NCBI GenBank assembly: GCA_946478635.1
Contig: CAMLCX010000094.1
Coordinates: forward strand, 1-12,639
Direction: 5' to 3'
Length of the DNA: 12,639 nt
From: an uncultured Pseudomonadota bacterium
GTDB taxonomy: Bacteria > Desulfobacterota_B > Binatia > UBA9968
Shown here: in pieces, positions 6,026 to 12,639 of the stretch
Position numbering within the stretch: the first letter of the stretch is position 1
How the letters are laid out: each line of letters starts with the position of its first letter
The notes under the pieces: model-generated
The model's input: the letters and a program-made list of their open reading frames with translations, nothing else
The model's database searches: none
Told to the model about the DNA's origin: nothing
Made by a program: the position numbers and the translations under genes

Positions 6026-6778
6026 TCAGGCATCCTGCGTCAGCGCTCGCAGCAGCAAGAGCACGCCGATCACGCACAGCAGCGCGAGCAGGCCACGGTT
6101 GAAGTTCCTCTGGTTCACTCGATCTTGGGCCTTGATGCCGGCAAAAAATCCCGCCAGGGTGAACAGCAGTACCTGTATCGACAAAGTGATGGTATCCCAA
6201 TTGAATAAATTCCACGTCGAGATCGCCACCAACTGGCTGAGTTTAGTGATGACAAAAACGGTGGCGAGCGATTTCACGAAAGTGCGCTTGTCTAATTTGA
6301 GACTGTAAAGATAAATCGCCAGCGTCGGTCCCGCAGCGTTGGTCAAACCGTTCAAGAAGCCGCTCACAAAGCCAAATATCGGAGACAGAACTTTCTCCCG
6401 GCGCGGCGAAATAGTGAAATCGACCTTGAGGAGATTCGATAGAACGAAGAGGATCACCATCACGCCGAGACAAAAATTCAAGATCCACAGGGGCGTATTC
6501 ACCAAAGCCATCGTGCCGAGAAACACGCCGATGATTGTCGGTAAAATCAAGCTTGAGAATCGCCGGAAAACTTCGTATGGAAAGCCGTCGCGAATCACCT
6601 GCGCGGAATCCATGAACAGGTTCGGTAGAATCAGCACGGTCACTGCGGTGCGGATATCCAAAAGCAGCGCGATTGTCGGCGTCGCGATAAGGGGAAACCC
6701 GAGACCGGTGGCGCCTTTGACAAAAGCGGCGAGCAAGAGCGCGGCGCCGACGAGAACGTAAGTTAGATCAAATGACAT
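6026..6778 (-). CDS. TauE/SafE (DUF81) family membrane permease
   Basis: A 250-residue integral membrane protein with about eight hydrophobic segments and little soluble sequence. It shows the family's internal two-fold repeat: the first half opens with AAFVKGATGLGFPLIATP (17-34) and the second with FGFVSGFLNGLTNAAGPTLA (136-154), both carrying the G-x-x-x-G/N-x-x-G-P/F signature. TauE/SafE proteins export or import sulfite, sulfoacetate and other small organic anions; the substrate here is unknown. Length is normal for the family. It converges with the MetE-like gene, leaving 8 bp between stops, and its start is only 32 bp from the divergent gene at 6811, so the two must share that short upstream segment. 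No clear ribosome site is seen before ATG 6778. Confidence 0.88.
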   Translation of the reverse strand: MSFDLTYVLVGAALLLAAFVKGATGLGFPLIATPTIALLLDIRTAVTVLILPNLFMDSAQVIRDGFPYEVFRRFSSLILPTIIGVFLGTMALVNTPLWILNFCLGVMVILFVLSNLLKVDFTISPRREKVLSPIFGFVSGFLNGLTNAAGPTLAIYLYSLKLDKRTFVKSLATVFVITKLSQLVAISTWNLFNWDTITLSIQVLLFTLAGFFAGIKAQDRVNQRNFNRGLLALLCVIGVLLLLRALTQDA

Positions 6779-6810
6779 CTGAGAGAGCTTGAGCAGAAGG
6801 AAGATATCTA

Positions 6811-7263
6811 ATGAGATTCTTGAGCCGCACGCCGGTTCGGACCTTCGTTGTTTATCCCGTGATGACGATTGCCTGGGAATTGGTTTTTCGCGGCGGAACG
6901 TTGGTGTTCGACTATCGGTTCTTGCCGCTCATGTTGTGGGGCTATCTCCAGTATCGTCTCTGCGGTCTTTACCGCATCAAACAGGGCGGCGGCGGGCCAG
7001 GCTTGGAAACACCGCCGGAGAGACTTGTTGTCAGCGGGCCGTACGCCTACACTCGCAACCCCATGTACCTCGGCCATGTCATCTTTCTGACCGGCCTAAC
7101 GCTAACGTTGAAATCCTGGCTCGCCGCGTTTATCACTGTCGCTGTCTCCGTCTGGTTTCACACCCGCGTGCTCGGCGATGAGGCAAAATTGATTGACCGG
7201 CTCGGGCCACCCTACGTGAATTATTTGGCGAGCGTAAAACGCTGGATCCCAGGGCTCTTTTGA
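6811..7263 (+). CDS. Isoprenylcysteine carboxyl methyltransferase-like membrane protein
   Basis: A 150-residue membrane methyltransferase of the ICMT/PEMT-like superfamily. An AAGGA ribosome site lies 9 nt before ATG 6811. Hydrophobic segments span about 11-25, 37-52 and 87-118. The signature is complete: GPYAYTRNPMYLG (76-88), which with the later residues forms the SAM pocket, then FHTRVLGDEAKLIDRLGPPY (116-135) with the D-E pair, and the ending Y-L-A-S-V-K-R-W-I-P-G-L-F. In bacteria such proteins methylate small lipophilic or thiol/carboxyl substrates and are rarely tied to prenylcysteine itself, so the target is open. It is divergent from the TauE-like permease and converges on the UbiD-family gene with a 33-bp gap that holds no evident terminator hairpin. 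Confidence 0.88.
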   Translation: MRFLSRTPVRTFVVYPVMTIAWELVFRGGTLVFDYRFLPLMLWGYLQYRLCGLYRIKQGGGGPGLETPPERLVVSGPYAYTRNPMYLGHVIFLTGLTLTLKSWLAAFITVAVSVWFHTRVLGDEAKLIDRLGPPYVNYLASVKRWIPGLF

Positions 7264-7296
7264 TGCAAGACCCTGTGATATAATTCTCCGTTCGCG

Positions 7297-8895
7297 CTAT
7301 GTCTTCTTCCTCTGTCCTGCCTGTTTCGTGCCGGTGGCGAAATAATTGCCTTTCACAGCTTGGGACGCTTCTTCTTCGTCCTGCTCGCTCCAGGCGCCAA
7401 GACTATAACCGTACCAAGGCATCCGCGGTTTGAGCGGCGGCAATTCGAGTTCTTCCCAAATTTGCTTGGAACGCTCCATAAATTCTTTTTTCGGCAGCGA
7501 CACCGGCGTATAAGGCCACGGCCGCACCGCGTTGATCAGCAGCGCTGACGTCGAACCCGGCCGCTTTTCTTCACTCTCCATTCCCGGCGGGTACGTCGAT
7601 GGATCGAGACCGGGGGGTTTTCCTTTTGCAATCGCCACGTCTTCGTCCGGGCGCATACTGTAACAGATTGCCCAATTGATCATGGCGGGATCGTGAATAT
7701 CGACGTCTTCGTCCACTGCGATGCACACTTTGGCGTAACTTCCGCTGAAACCCGCCGAGGCGTTCAAGGCGCGCCAGGCGTCGGCTTTGCTGGCGTTGCG
7801 CATCTTGATGACACAGTAGGCCTGGCCGCTGCCGCTGACTTCATCATGCAGCGCGACGTCGATCACGGCTGCGTTACCGCTGTCGTGGCGCAAAAACTTG
7901 AAGATGATTTTCTCCGTGCCGGTGTGTTTGATTTTGCTCGACTCGCTCGGCGGAAATTGGCTCATCAGCGCCGTGTAGATGGCGTCGCGCCGGTGGGTGA
8001 TGCAACTGACTTCGAGGAACGGCGACATGCTTCTGTGCCCCATGTAACCGGGATATTCGCCGAACGGTCCCTCGGGCTCCACCACGTCGGTGGCAATGGT
8101 TCCTTCAATAAGGATTTCAGCGGTAGCCGGTACGAGCAGATCGACGGTTTTGGCTTGGACGACCTCGATGGGCGCCCCGGCCAGACCGCCGGCCAGTCGA
8201 TACTCGTCAAAATCATAGGGAATTTTTGCTGTGGCGGAATACGCGATGCTCGGTACCACACCGATGGCAATGCACGCTTCGAGTCGCTTTCCTTTGGCTT
8301 TGCATTTCCGCCAGTGCTGCCCCATATGCTGCGAAGTAAAAAATCCGCCGGTGCGATTGGAAGACTTAATCTGGCTGCGGTAATTGCCGATGTTGTAAAT
8401 GCCGGTTTCGAGGTCTTTGGTGATCCAATTGGCGGAAGTAAGATACGGCGCGTTGTCGAACCCTGGAGTGGAAATCGGCACTGGAATCATGTCTAAACCG
8501 TGTCCGTTCAAAAGATCCGCTCCCTGCCAAACCACCTCATGAACCGCTGCCGATTGAACTTGAACCGGTTCGATGGGGTTGAGTTGCGCCTTCGCCCAGC
8601 GTTCGTGAATCTGGTCCGGCTCGCACATCATGCCGATGGCGTATATTTCCGTGGTCGCCGCCAAGGTCCCCACAGTAACAGGCATGCTGTAGCGCCGGCC
8701 TTTGGTGTCGACCACATTCTCGAACATAAAAGCCTTGCGCTGGCCCTCATCGAGACCGCGGAATTGCCAGCGCACCAGGGGCATCAGCTCGGTGTCCTTG
8801 TTGATTTCCCGCTTGATACGAAGCAACTTGCCGCGCTCTTCAAGCACTTTGAGATGCTCACGAAAATCTCGATAATACTCGGTCTTGCTCGCCAT
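7297..8895 (-). CDS. UbiD family decarboxylase (prenylated-FMN type)
   Basis: A 532-residue protein from ATG 8895, supported by GGGAG at 6-nt spacing; the in-frame ATG at 8925 lies upstream of that site. UbiD enzymes reversibly (de)carboxylate aromatic or alpha,beta-unsaturated acids using prenylated FMN with Mn2+ and K+. Residues expected for the cofactor site are visible: GIYNIGNYRS (165-174) with N168 and R173, H190 in TSQHMGQHW, and E231 in FDEYRLAGG; the catalytic acids are E275 and E280 in EPEGPFGEYPGYMG (273-286). Length is near the upper normal range (about 450-520), with a charged C-terminal tail ending KQAGQRKKT. No UbiX-like prenyltransferase is in the window, so prFMN must come from elsewhere. 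With amidohydrolases nearby the substrate may be an aromatic acid (inference). It is divergent from the histidine kinase gene. Confidence 0.93.
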   Translation of the reverse strand: MASKTEYYRDFREHLKVLEERGKLLRIKREINKDTELMPLVRWQFRGLDEGQRKAFMFENVVDTKGRRYSMPVTVGTLAATTEIYAIGMMCEPDQIHERWAKAQLNPIEPVQVQSAAVHEVVWQGADLLNGHGLDMIPVPISTPGFDNAPYLTSANWITKDLETGIYNIGNYRSQIKSSNRTGGFFTSQHMGQHWRKCKAKGKRLEACIAIGVVPSIAYSATAKIPYDFDEYRLAGGLAGAPIEVVQAKTVDLLVPATAEILIEGTIATDVVEPEGPFGEYPGYMGHRSMSPFLEVSCITHRRDAIYTALMSQFPPSESSKIKHTGTEKIIFKFLRHDSGNAAVIDVALHDEVSGSGQAYCVIKMRNASKADAWRALNASAGFSGSYAKVCIAVDEDVDIHDPAMINWAICYSMRPDEDVAIAKGKPPGLDPSTYPPGMESEEKRPGSTSALLINAVRPWPYTPVSLPKKEFMERSKQIWEELELPPLKPRMPWYGYSLGAWSEQDEEEASQAVKGNYFATGTKQAGQRKKT

Positions 8896-9020
8896 GGAAT
8901 GCTCCCAGTTTTTACCTCTTGTCATCTATTGACCGCGTGGCGCAGCTTGTCAAGCCAGGGCCGCGCGCTAAAGATTCATCGCCTGTAAAAGTTGGACTTG
9001 GCGGAGGCGTCAAATCGGCC

Positions 9021-9050
9021 TTGTATCGCGCCAACAGGGTTTGCTACACT
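9021..9050 (+). promoter_or_regulatory. Candidate sigma70-type promoter of the histidine kinase gene
   Basis: TTGTAT (9021-9026) and TACACT (9045-9050) are separated by 18 nt, 39 nt before the GTG at 9090. It lies in the 194-bp divergent gap between the UbiD-family gene and the kinase gene. Seen by eye only. Confidence 0.4.
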
Positions 9051-9089
9051 TAAGATTCTTTTCGTAATCGCCTGGGGTTGTAATAAGCC

Positions 9090-11552
9090 GTGAACGATCT
9101 CCTAGACATGTCTACAAGCGCCCATAATCGATCGCCGGTGAAGCCGGCGCGATCAGGACTCGACACGTTTCGACGGCTGTTGTGGCTATCGGTCCCGTCG
9201 CTTTTAGTCGTGATCTTTACGGCAGACCTATGGGCTCCCGCCGGCCTGGCCTTGCCGTTTTGTTACGTTGCCGGGCTGGTGCTCGTCGTCGCGCTGCCTG
9301 GAACGCGCGAGAAATTGGTCGCGGCTTCGACGGCTACGCTGCTGATGATCGTACATTACTTCTGGGCGGCGGCTGTCCCGGGTGTAGCCGGCTGGGTTTA
9401 TATTTTTAATTATGGACTTTCCTTGCTGTTGATATGGACGGTGACAATCCTAAGCTTGCGCCACCGGCACGCTCAGGAGGAGATGCGCGAAAACGAGCGC
9501 GTTGCCAATGAGCGGCTTGCGCATCTGAAAACAATCTATGCTTCCGCTCCGGTCGGTCTCTGTTTTGTCGATCGGGAGCTTCACTACGTCTCGATCAATA
9601 ATGCACTGGCGGAAATGAACGGGCACTCGCCGGAATTTTTTATCGGCAAAACCGTGCGGGAAGCCGTGCCGGAGCTCGCCGATAGCGTCGAAGCTCATTA
9701 CCGGCGTGTCATTGATACCGGCCAACCGGTGATCGATGAAGAAGTTCAGTCCGGCAATCCCAGCCACCCGTTGGATCGCCGCATCGGACTCTGCAGCTAC
9801 TATCCCGTTCATACGGAGACTGGCCAGTTGCTCGGGGTAAACGTCGCCGTTCGGGATATTACCCGGCGCAAGCAAGCCGAAGCGGACACGCTTTTTCTGC
9901 TCGATCTCGGCGAAGGCATTCGCTTTTCAGCCAACGCGGACGAATTGCTTTGGGCGGTGGCGGTGGCGCTCGGCGAGCATCTCAAGGCAAGCCGCTGCGG
10001 CTTCCTCGAAATCGACGCTGAACACGATCGTATTGCTGTCCAAAGAGATTATCACCCGCACTTGCATTCGCTGGTCGGCAATTTTTCACTAAGCGCAGCA
10101 AGCCCGGCCATTCTCAACGCAGCAGAATCCGGGCAAATTACTGCGATTGCCGACACTGGCATCGATGAGCGCGTGGCAAAAAACTTCGCGGCCTTGCACG
10201 AGTCAAGTGTGCGGAGCTTGGTGATCACGCCTTTGCTCCGAGACGGCGCGCTGGTTTCCGCCCTGGTCGTCGCCAGCAGCGAAGCCCACGAATGGACCGA
10301 ACGAGAAATCACCTTGGTCAACATCGTCGCAGAGCGCACCTGGCTGGCGGTCGAGCGTTTGCGCCTGGACAACGTGTTACGCGAAAGCGATGCCGCGTTG
10401 CGCGACGCGGATCGGCGCAAGGACGAGTTTTTAGCGACCCTGGCCCACGAGCTGCGAAATCCTTTGTCCCTCGTCCGTAACGTGATCACTCTGAAAAAAA
10501 CCCCCGGTGCTCCCGAAACCGACCCTCGATGGGGACAGGATATCATCGAGCGGCAAGTGAGCTACCTCACCCGCTTGACCGATGATTTGTTCGATGTTAG
10601 CCGCATTACCCGGGACAAACTTGTGCTGCAAAAAGAAACGGTGAGTCTGGCGGATGTCATTCGCGCCGCGGTCGAATCGAGCCGCCCGCTCATTGACCAA
10701 AGACAACATGAGCTGACCGTTACGATGTCGCAGGATTCCATTTACGTGGAAGCCGACCGAGTTCGGTTGACGCAGGTTTTTATGAACCTGCTTAATAACG
10801 CCGCCAAGTATACGTCTGATCCGGGACATATTTGGCTAAACGTAGAACAAGCAGGCGATACTGTTGTGATACGGATAAAAGACAGCGGCATCGGCATCGC
10901 GCCGGAGAACCTGCCGCACTTATTTGAACTTTTTTACCAAGTCGACCGATCTTTCACTCGTTCCGAGGGCGGTCTCGGGCTTGGCCTCACGCTCGTACAC
11001 CGGCTGGTCGAAATGCATGGTGGAAAAGTCGAGGTACGGAGCGATGGCGTAAGCCGCGGCAGCGAGTTTATCGTCCACTTACCGGTGCTGCCCGTGACGC
11101 TGATGAGCGACCACACCAACACCGACGACGCCGTTCCGGTTACGGCGAGCCGTTGCCGCCGTATTCTGGTTGCGGACGACTTTCCTCAATCGGCAGCCAT
11201 CCTCGCCCGGCTGCTGCGTCAGGACGGCAACGAGGTGAAAGTTGCCCAGGATGGCATCGAGGCTGTGGAAACTGCCGCGGAATTTCGCCCTGATGTCGCG
11301 GTGCTCGATATTGCTATGCCTGGACTAGACGGCTTCGATGTCGCCCGTGTGATTCGCGAGCAACCCTGGGGAAAAAATGTGTTTTTGATCGCGCTTTCGG
11401 GCTGGGGACAACAGGTCGACCGGCAACGTTCTAAGGAAGCCGGCTTTGACGCCCATCTCACCAAGCCCGCTAGGTATGAAACGCTAATGGAAATTCTCGC
11501 TCGCCTGCCGATGAACCGCGTTGTCGCGTTCGACAGTCATCACGAGCTGTAA
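9090..11552 (+). CDS. Membrane hybrid histidine kinase with PAS, GAF, HisKA/HATPase and receiver domain
   Basis: An 820-residue sensor kinase from GTG 9090; ATG 9108 (M7) is an alternative and neither has an ideal ribosome site (GGGG at 9073-9076 is far). Four membrane segments fall at about 32-46, 50-70, 76-95 and 102-123, then a linker coil (124-148). A PAS domain (about 148-258) ends in the usual NVAVRDITRRKQAE; a GAF domain spans about 268-422. HisKA has phosphoacceptor H453 in LAHELRNPLS. HATPase_c shows the N box MNLLNNAAKY (565-574), G1 DSGIGI (598-603) and G2 GGLGLGL (627-633). The C-terminal receiver (690-805) has D696/D697, phosphoacceptor D740 in VLDIAMPG, S770 and K792. All catalytic residues are present. 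There is no DNA-binding output domain, so a partner regulator or phosphotransfer protein is needed. Being divergent from the UbiD-family gene is the only hint at a target. Confidence 0.93.
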   Translation: MNDLLDMSTSAHNRSPVKPARSGLDTFRRLLWLSVPSLLVVIFTADLWAPAGLALPFCYVAGLVLVVALPGTREKLVAASTATLLMIVHYFWAAAVPGVAGWVYIFNYGLSLLLIWTVTILSLRHRHAQEEMRENERVANERLAHLKTIYASAPVGLCFVDRELHYVSINNALAEMNGHSPEFFIGKTVREAVPELADSVEAHYRRVIDTGQPVIDEEVQSGNPSHPLDRRIGLCSYYPVHTETGQLLGVNVAVRDITRRKQAEADTLFLLDLGEGIRFSANADELLWAVAVALGEHLKASRCGFLEIDAEHDRIAVQRDYHPHLHSLVGNFSLSAASPAILNAAESGQITAIADTGIDERVAKNFAALHESSVRSLVITPLLRDGALVSALVVASSEAHEWTEREITLVNIVAERTWLAVERLRLDNVLRESDAALRDADRRKDEFLATLAHELRNPLSLVRNVITLKKTPGAPETDPRWGQDIIERQVSYLTRLTDDLFDVSRITRDKLVLQKETVSLADVIRAAVESSRPLIDQRQHELTVTMSQDSIYVEADRVRLTQVFMNLLNNAAKYTSDPGHIWLNVEQAGDTVVIRIKDSGIGIAPENLPHLFELFYQVDRSFTRSEGGLGLGLTLVHRLVEMHGGKVEVRSDGVSRGSEFIVHLPVLPVTLMSDHTNTDDAVPVTASRCRRILVADDFPQSAAILARLLRQDGNEVKVAQDGIEAVETAAEFRPDVAVLDIAMPGLDGFDVARVIREQPWGKNVFLIALSGWGQQVDRQRSKEAGFDAHLTKPARYETLMEILARLPMNRVVAFDSHHEL

Positions 11553-11821
11553 ATTCGCCCTGTTTTGCGCACCATTCGACGCTTCACTCAGCCAAATTTG
11601 TATAGCTCAACGCTTCGCCCGGGAGAATACCCGCGCCTAACGCGCTCGCCGCAGCACAATTCTCGCTTCTCCGTCGCTAAGGACCATGCGCGTACTTGCC
11701 GGAAAAATTTTTTGCACTCGAACGCTCGCGAGAAGATTTCAGCGCGGCAAATAACCTTGTGAACAGTGGTGAATTGGGGTAGGTAAGGGTCCAACCGCAT
11801 CGACCGGAACGGGAGGTATTT
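11553..11821. other. Intergenic region with no supported gene
   Basis: Frames across it translate to low-complexity, Arg/Ser-rich sequence without family features. No strong hairpin with a T-run follows the kinase stop. TTGTGA (11757-11762) and TAGGTA (11780-11785) at 17-nt spacing are a weak promoter candidate for the dehydrogenase. Confidence 0.5.
11811..11816 (+). promoter_or_regulatory. Strong Shine-Dalgarno pointing to an ACG start
   Basis: GGGAGG ends 5 nt before ACG at 11822-11824, the in-frame codon where homologs carry their initiator Met. No ATG, GTG or TTG lies in frame between 11783 and the dinucleotide-binding motif. Confidence 0.6.
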
Positions 11822-12639
11822 ACGGCGAATCTCGGTTTTGTCGGCCTTGGCGCCATGGGCAGTCGGATGGTGAAACGGCTGCTCGATGCCGGTCACAGTG
11901 TCAGCGGTTACAACCGCACCAAATCGAAGGCCCAGTGGCTGCTCGACCTGGGCATGAAGTGGGCTGAATCGCCGCGCGCAGCGGCGCAGGCCGGCGACTT
12001 CGTTTTCTCCATGGTCACCAATAGCGAAGCGTTGCGCGCCGTCACCGAAGGACCGGACGGGATTCTCGCCGGCCTCGCGGCGGGAAAAATTTATGTCGAC
12101 ATGAGCACTGTAAGTCCTTCGGCCATCCGCGCGACCGCGCGCCAAGTCGAAGCCAGGGGCGCCGAGATGCTCGACGCTCCGGTATCCGGCAGCCAGATCA
12201 CCGTCGAAGAAGGCAAACTTTCTTTTATGGTGGGCGGTAAACGAGAAACCTTTGATAGAGTCTTGCCGATCCTTCGCGCCATCGGTCCGAAGGCGACCCA
12301 CGTCGGCGCCAACGGTCTGGCCGTGTCGATGAAGATCGCGACGAACTTGAGCCTCGCCGTGCAGATGCTCGCCTTCAGCGAAGGGGTGCTGCTCGCGGAA
12401 AAAAGCGGCATCCCGCGCGAAACCGCCGTGGAAGTTCTGCTCAATAGCGTGATGGCCTCGCCGATGGTCAAATACCGCGGACCGTTCGTGTTGAAAATGC
12501 CCGAGGAAGCCTGGTTCGACGTCAATATGGCGCAGAAAGATGTGATGTTAGCTTTGGAAATGGGCGTCCAGCTCGATGTGCCGTTGCCGACTACAGCGGT
12601 CGCAAATCAAATGCTCACCGCCGCCCGTGCCATGGGTTA
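11822..12639 (+). CDS. NAD(P)-dependent beta-hydroxyacid dehydrogenase (3-hydroxyisobutyrate dehydrogenase family), 3' end outside window
   Basis: 272 residues are visible before the window ends; the family is about 290, so roughly 20 are missing. Reading from ACG 11822 as Met gives M-A-N-L-G-F-V-G-L-G-A-M-G, with the Rossmann G-x-G-x-x-G at 8-13 and YNRT (30-33) after the second strand. Next come FSMVTN (62-67), substrate loop DAPVSGS (118-124), and the catalytic lysine K171 in VSMKIATN (168-175) with N175. The second all-helical domain (EGVLLAEKSGI, FVLKMP, FDVNMAQKD) is typical. These enzymes oxidise 3-hydroxyisobutyrate-like or reduce tartronate-semialdehyde-like substrates; which one is open. 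The frame is open upstream only to TAG 11780, with no standard start codon. The first internal ATG (11852) would remove the first glycines of the nucleotide fold. Confidence 0.88.

Noticed and set aside
7693..8496. A 267-codon plus-strand open frame opposite the UbiD-family gene
   Set aside because: It is the antisense shadow of a clearly conserved gene; its translation shows no family motif and reflects codon bias.
11852..11854. ATG 11852 as start of the dehydrogenase
   Set aside because: It would delete the beta-strand and first glycines of the NAD-binding motif and has no ribosome site.
11588..12301. A 237-codon minus-strand open frame
   Set aside because: It lies opposite the dehydrogenase, whose motifs are unambiguous, and reads as Arg/His/Gly-rich shadow sequence.
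1..12639. CRISPR arrays, tRNA/rRNA genes, insertion sequences, phage or defence genes
   Set aside because: No spaced direct repeats, cloverleaf-like sequence, transposase or integrase motifs were seen.

Overview
This is a moderately GC-rich, densely coding stretch of bacterial chromosome from a Gram-negative organism. The gene types (metal-dependent amidohydrolase_2 proteins, a solitary NMT1/TauA-type substrate-binding protein, a UbiD-type decarboxylase, an isochorismatase-fold hydrolase, a 3-hydroxyisobutyrate dehydrogenase-like oxidoreductase) recall uncultured Desulfobacterota/Tectomicrobia/Rokubacteria-type genomes. That placement is an inference from gene content only; there is no rRNA, tRNA, CRISPR array or recognisable transposase to anchor it.

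Layout: (1) 1-2713, plus strand: the 3' end of an amidohydrolase, a secreted substrate-binding protein overlapping it by 4 nt, and a second amidohydrolase paralogous to the first with a TTG start and its own promoter-like sequence. (2) 2714-2788: a palindromic REP-like element at the convergence with (3) a minus-strand predicted lipoprotein methyltransferase (2789-3340). (4) 3500-4509, plus: a cysteine hydrolase of the isochorismatase fold, then a small conserved-looking gene broken by a frameshift at a perfect 9-bp tandem duplication. (5) 4506-4787, minus: a small unidentified ORF whose stop overlaps the previous stop. (6) 4914-6017, plus: a MetE-like methyltransferase with one in-frame TGA exactly where the family has its zinc-ligand cysteine, followed at once by a bacterial SECIS-like hairpin. 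(7) 6026-6778, minus: a TauE/SafE permease, divergent from (8) an isoprenylcysteine-methyltransferase-like membrane protein (6811-7263). (9) 7297-8895, minus: a UbiD-family decarboxylase, divergent from (10) a hybrid histidine kinase/response regulator (9090-11552). (11) 11822 to the window end: an NAD-binding beta-hydroxyacid dehydrogenase whose only sensible start is ACG.

Functionally, most genes fit uptake and breakdown of small carboxylated, aromatic or amide compounds: a substrate-binding protein for capture, amidohydrolase_2 proteins (often decarboxylases or hydrolases), a cysteine amidohydrolase, a prFMN-type decarboxylase and a hydroxyacid dehydrogenase. No substrate can be named from sequence. 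The most interesting item is the MetE-like gene: U241 would replace the Cys of the H-x-C zinc motif, the reading frame is intact and conserved for another 126 residues, and a GGU-looped hairpin starts at the spacing expected of a bacterial SECIS. Three neighbouring anomalies (the frameshift, the TGA and the ACG start) could each be a base-calling error, so read-level verification matters for all three.
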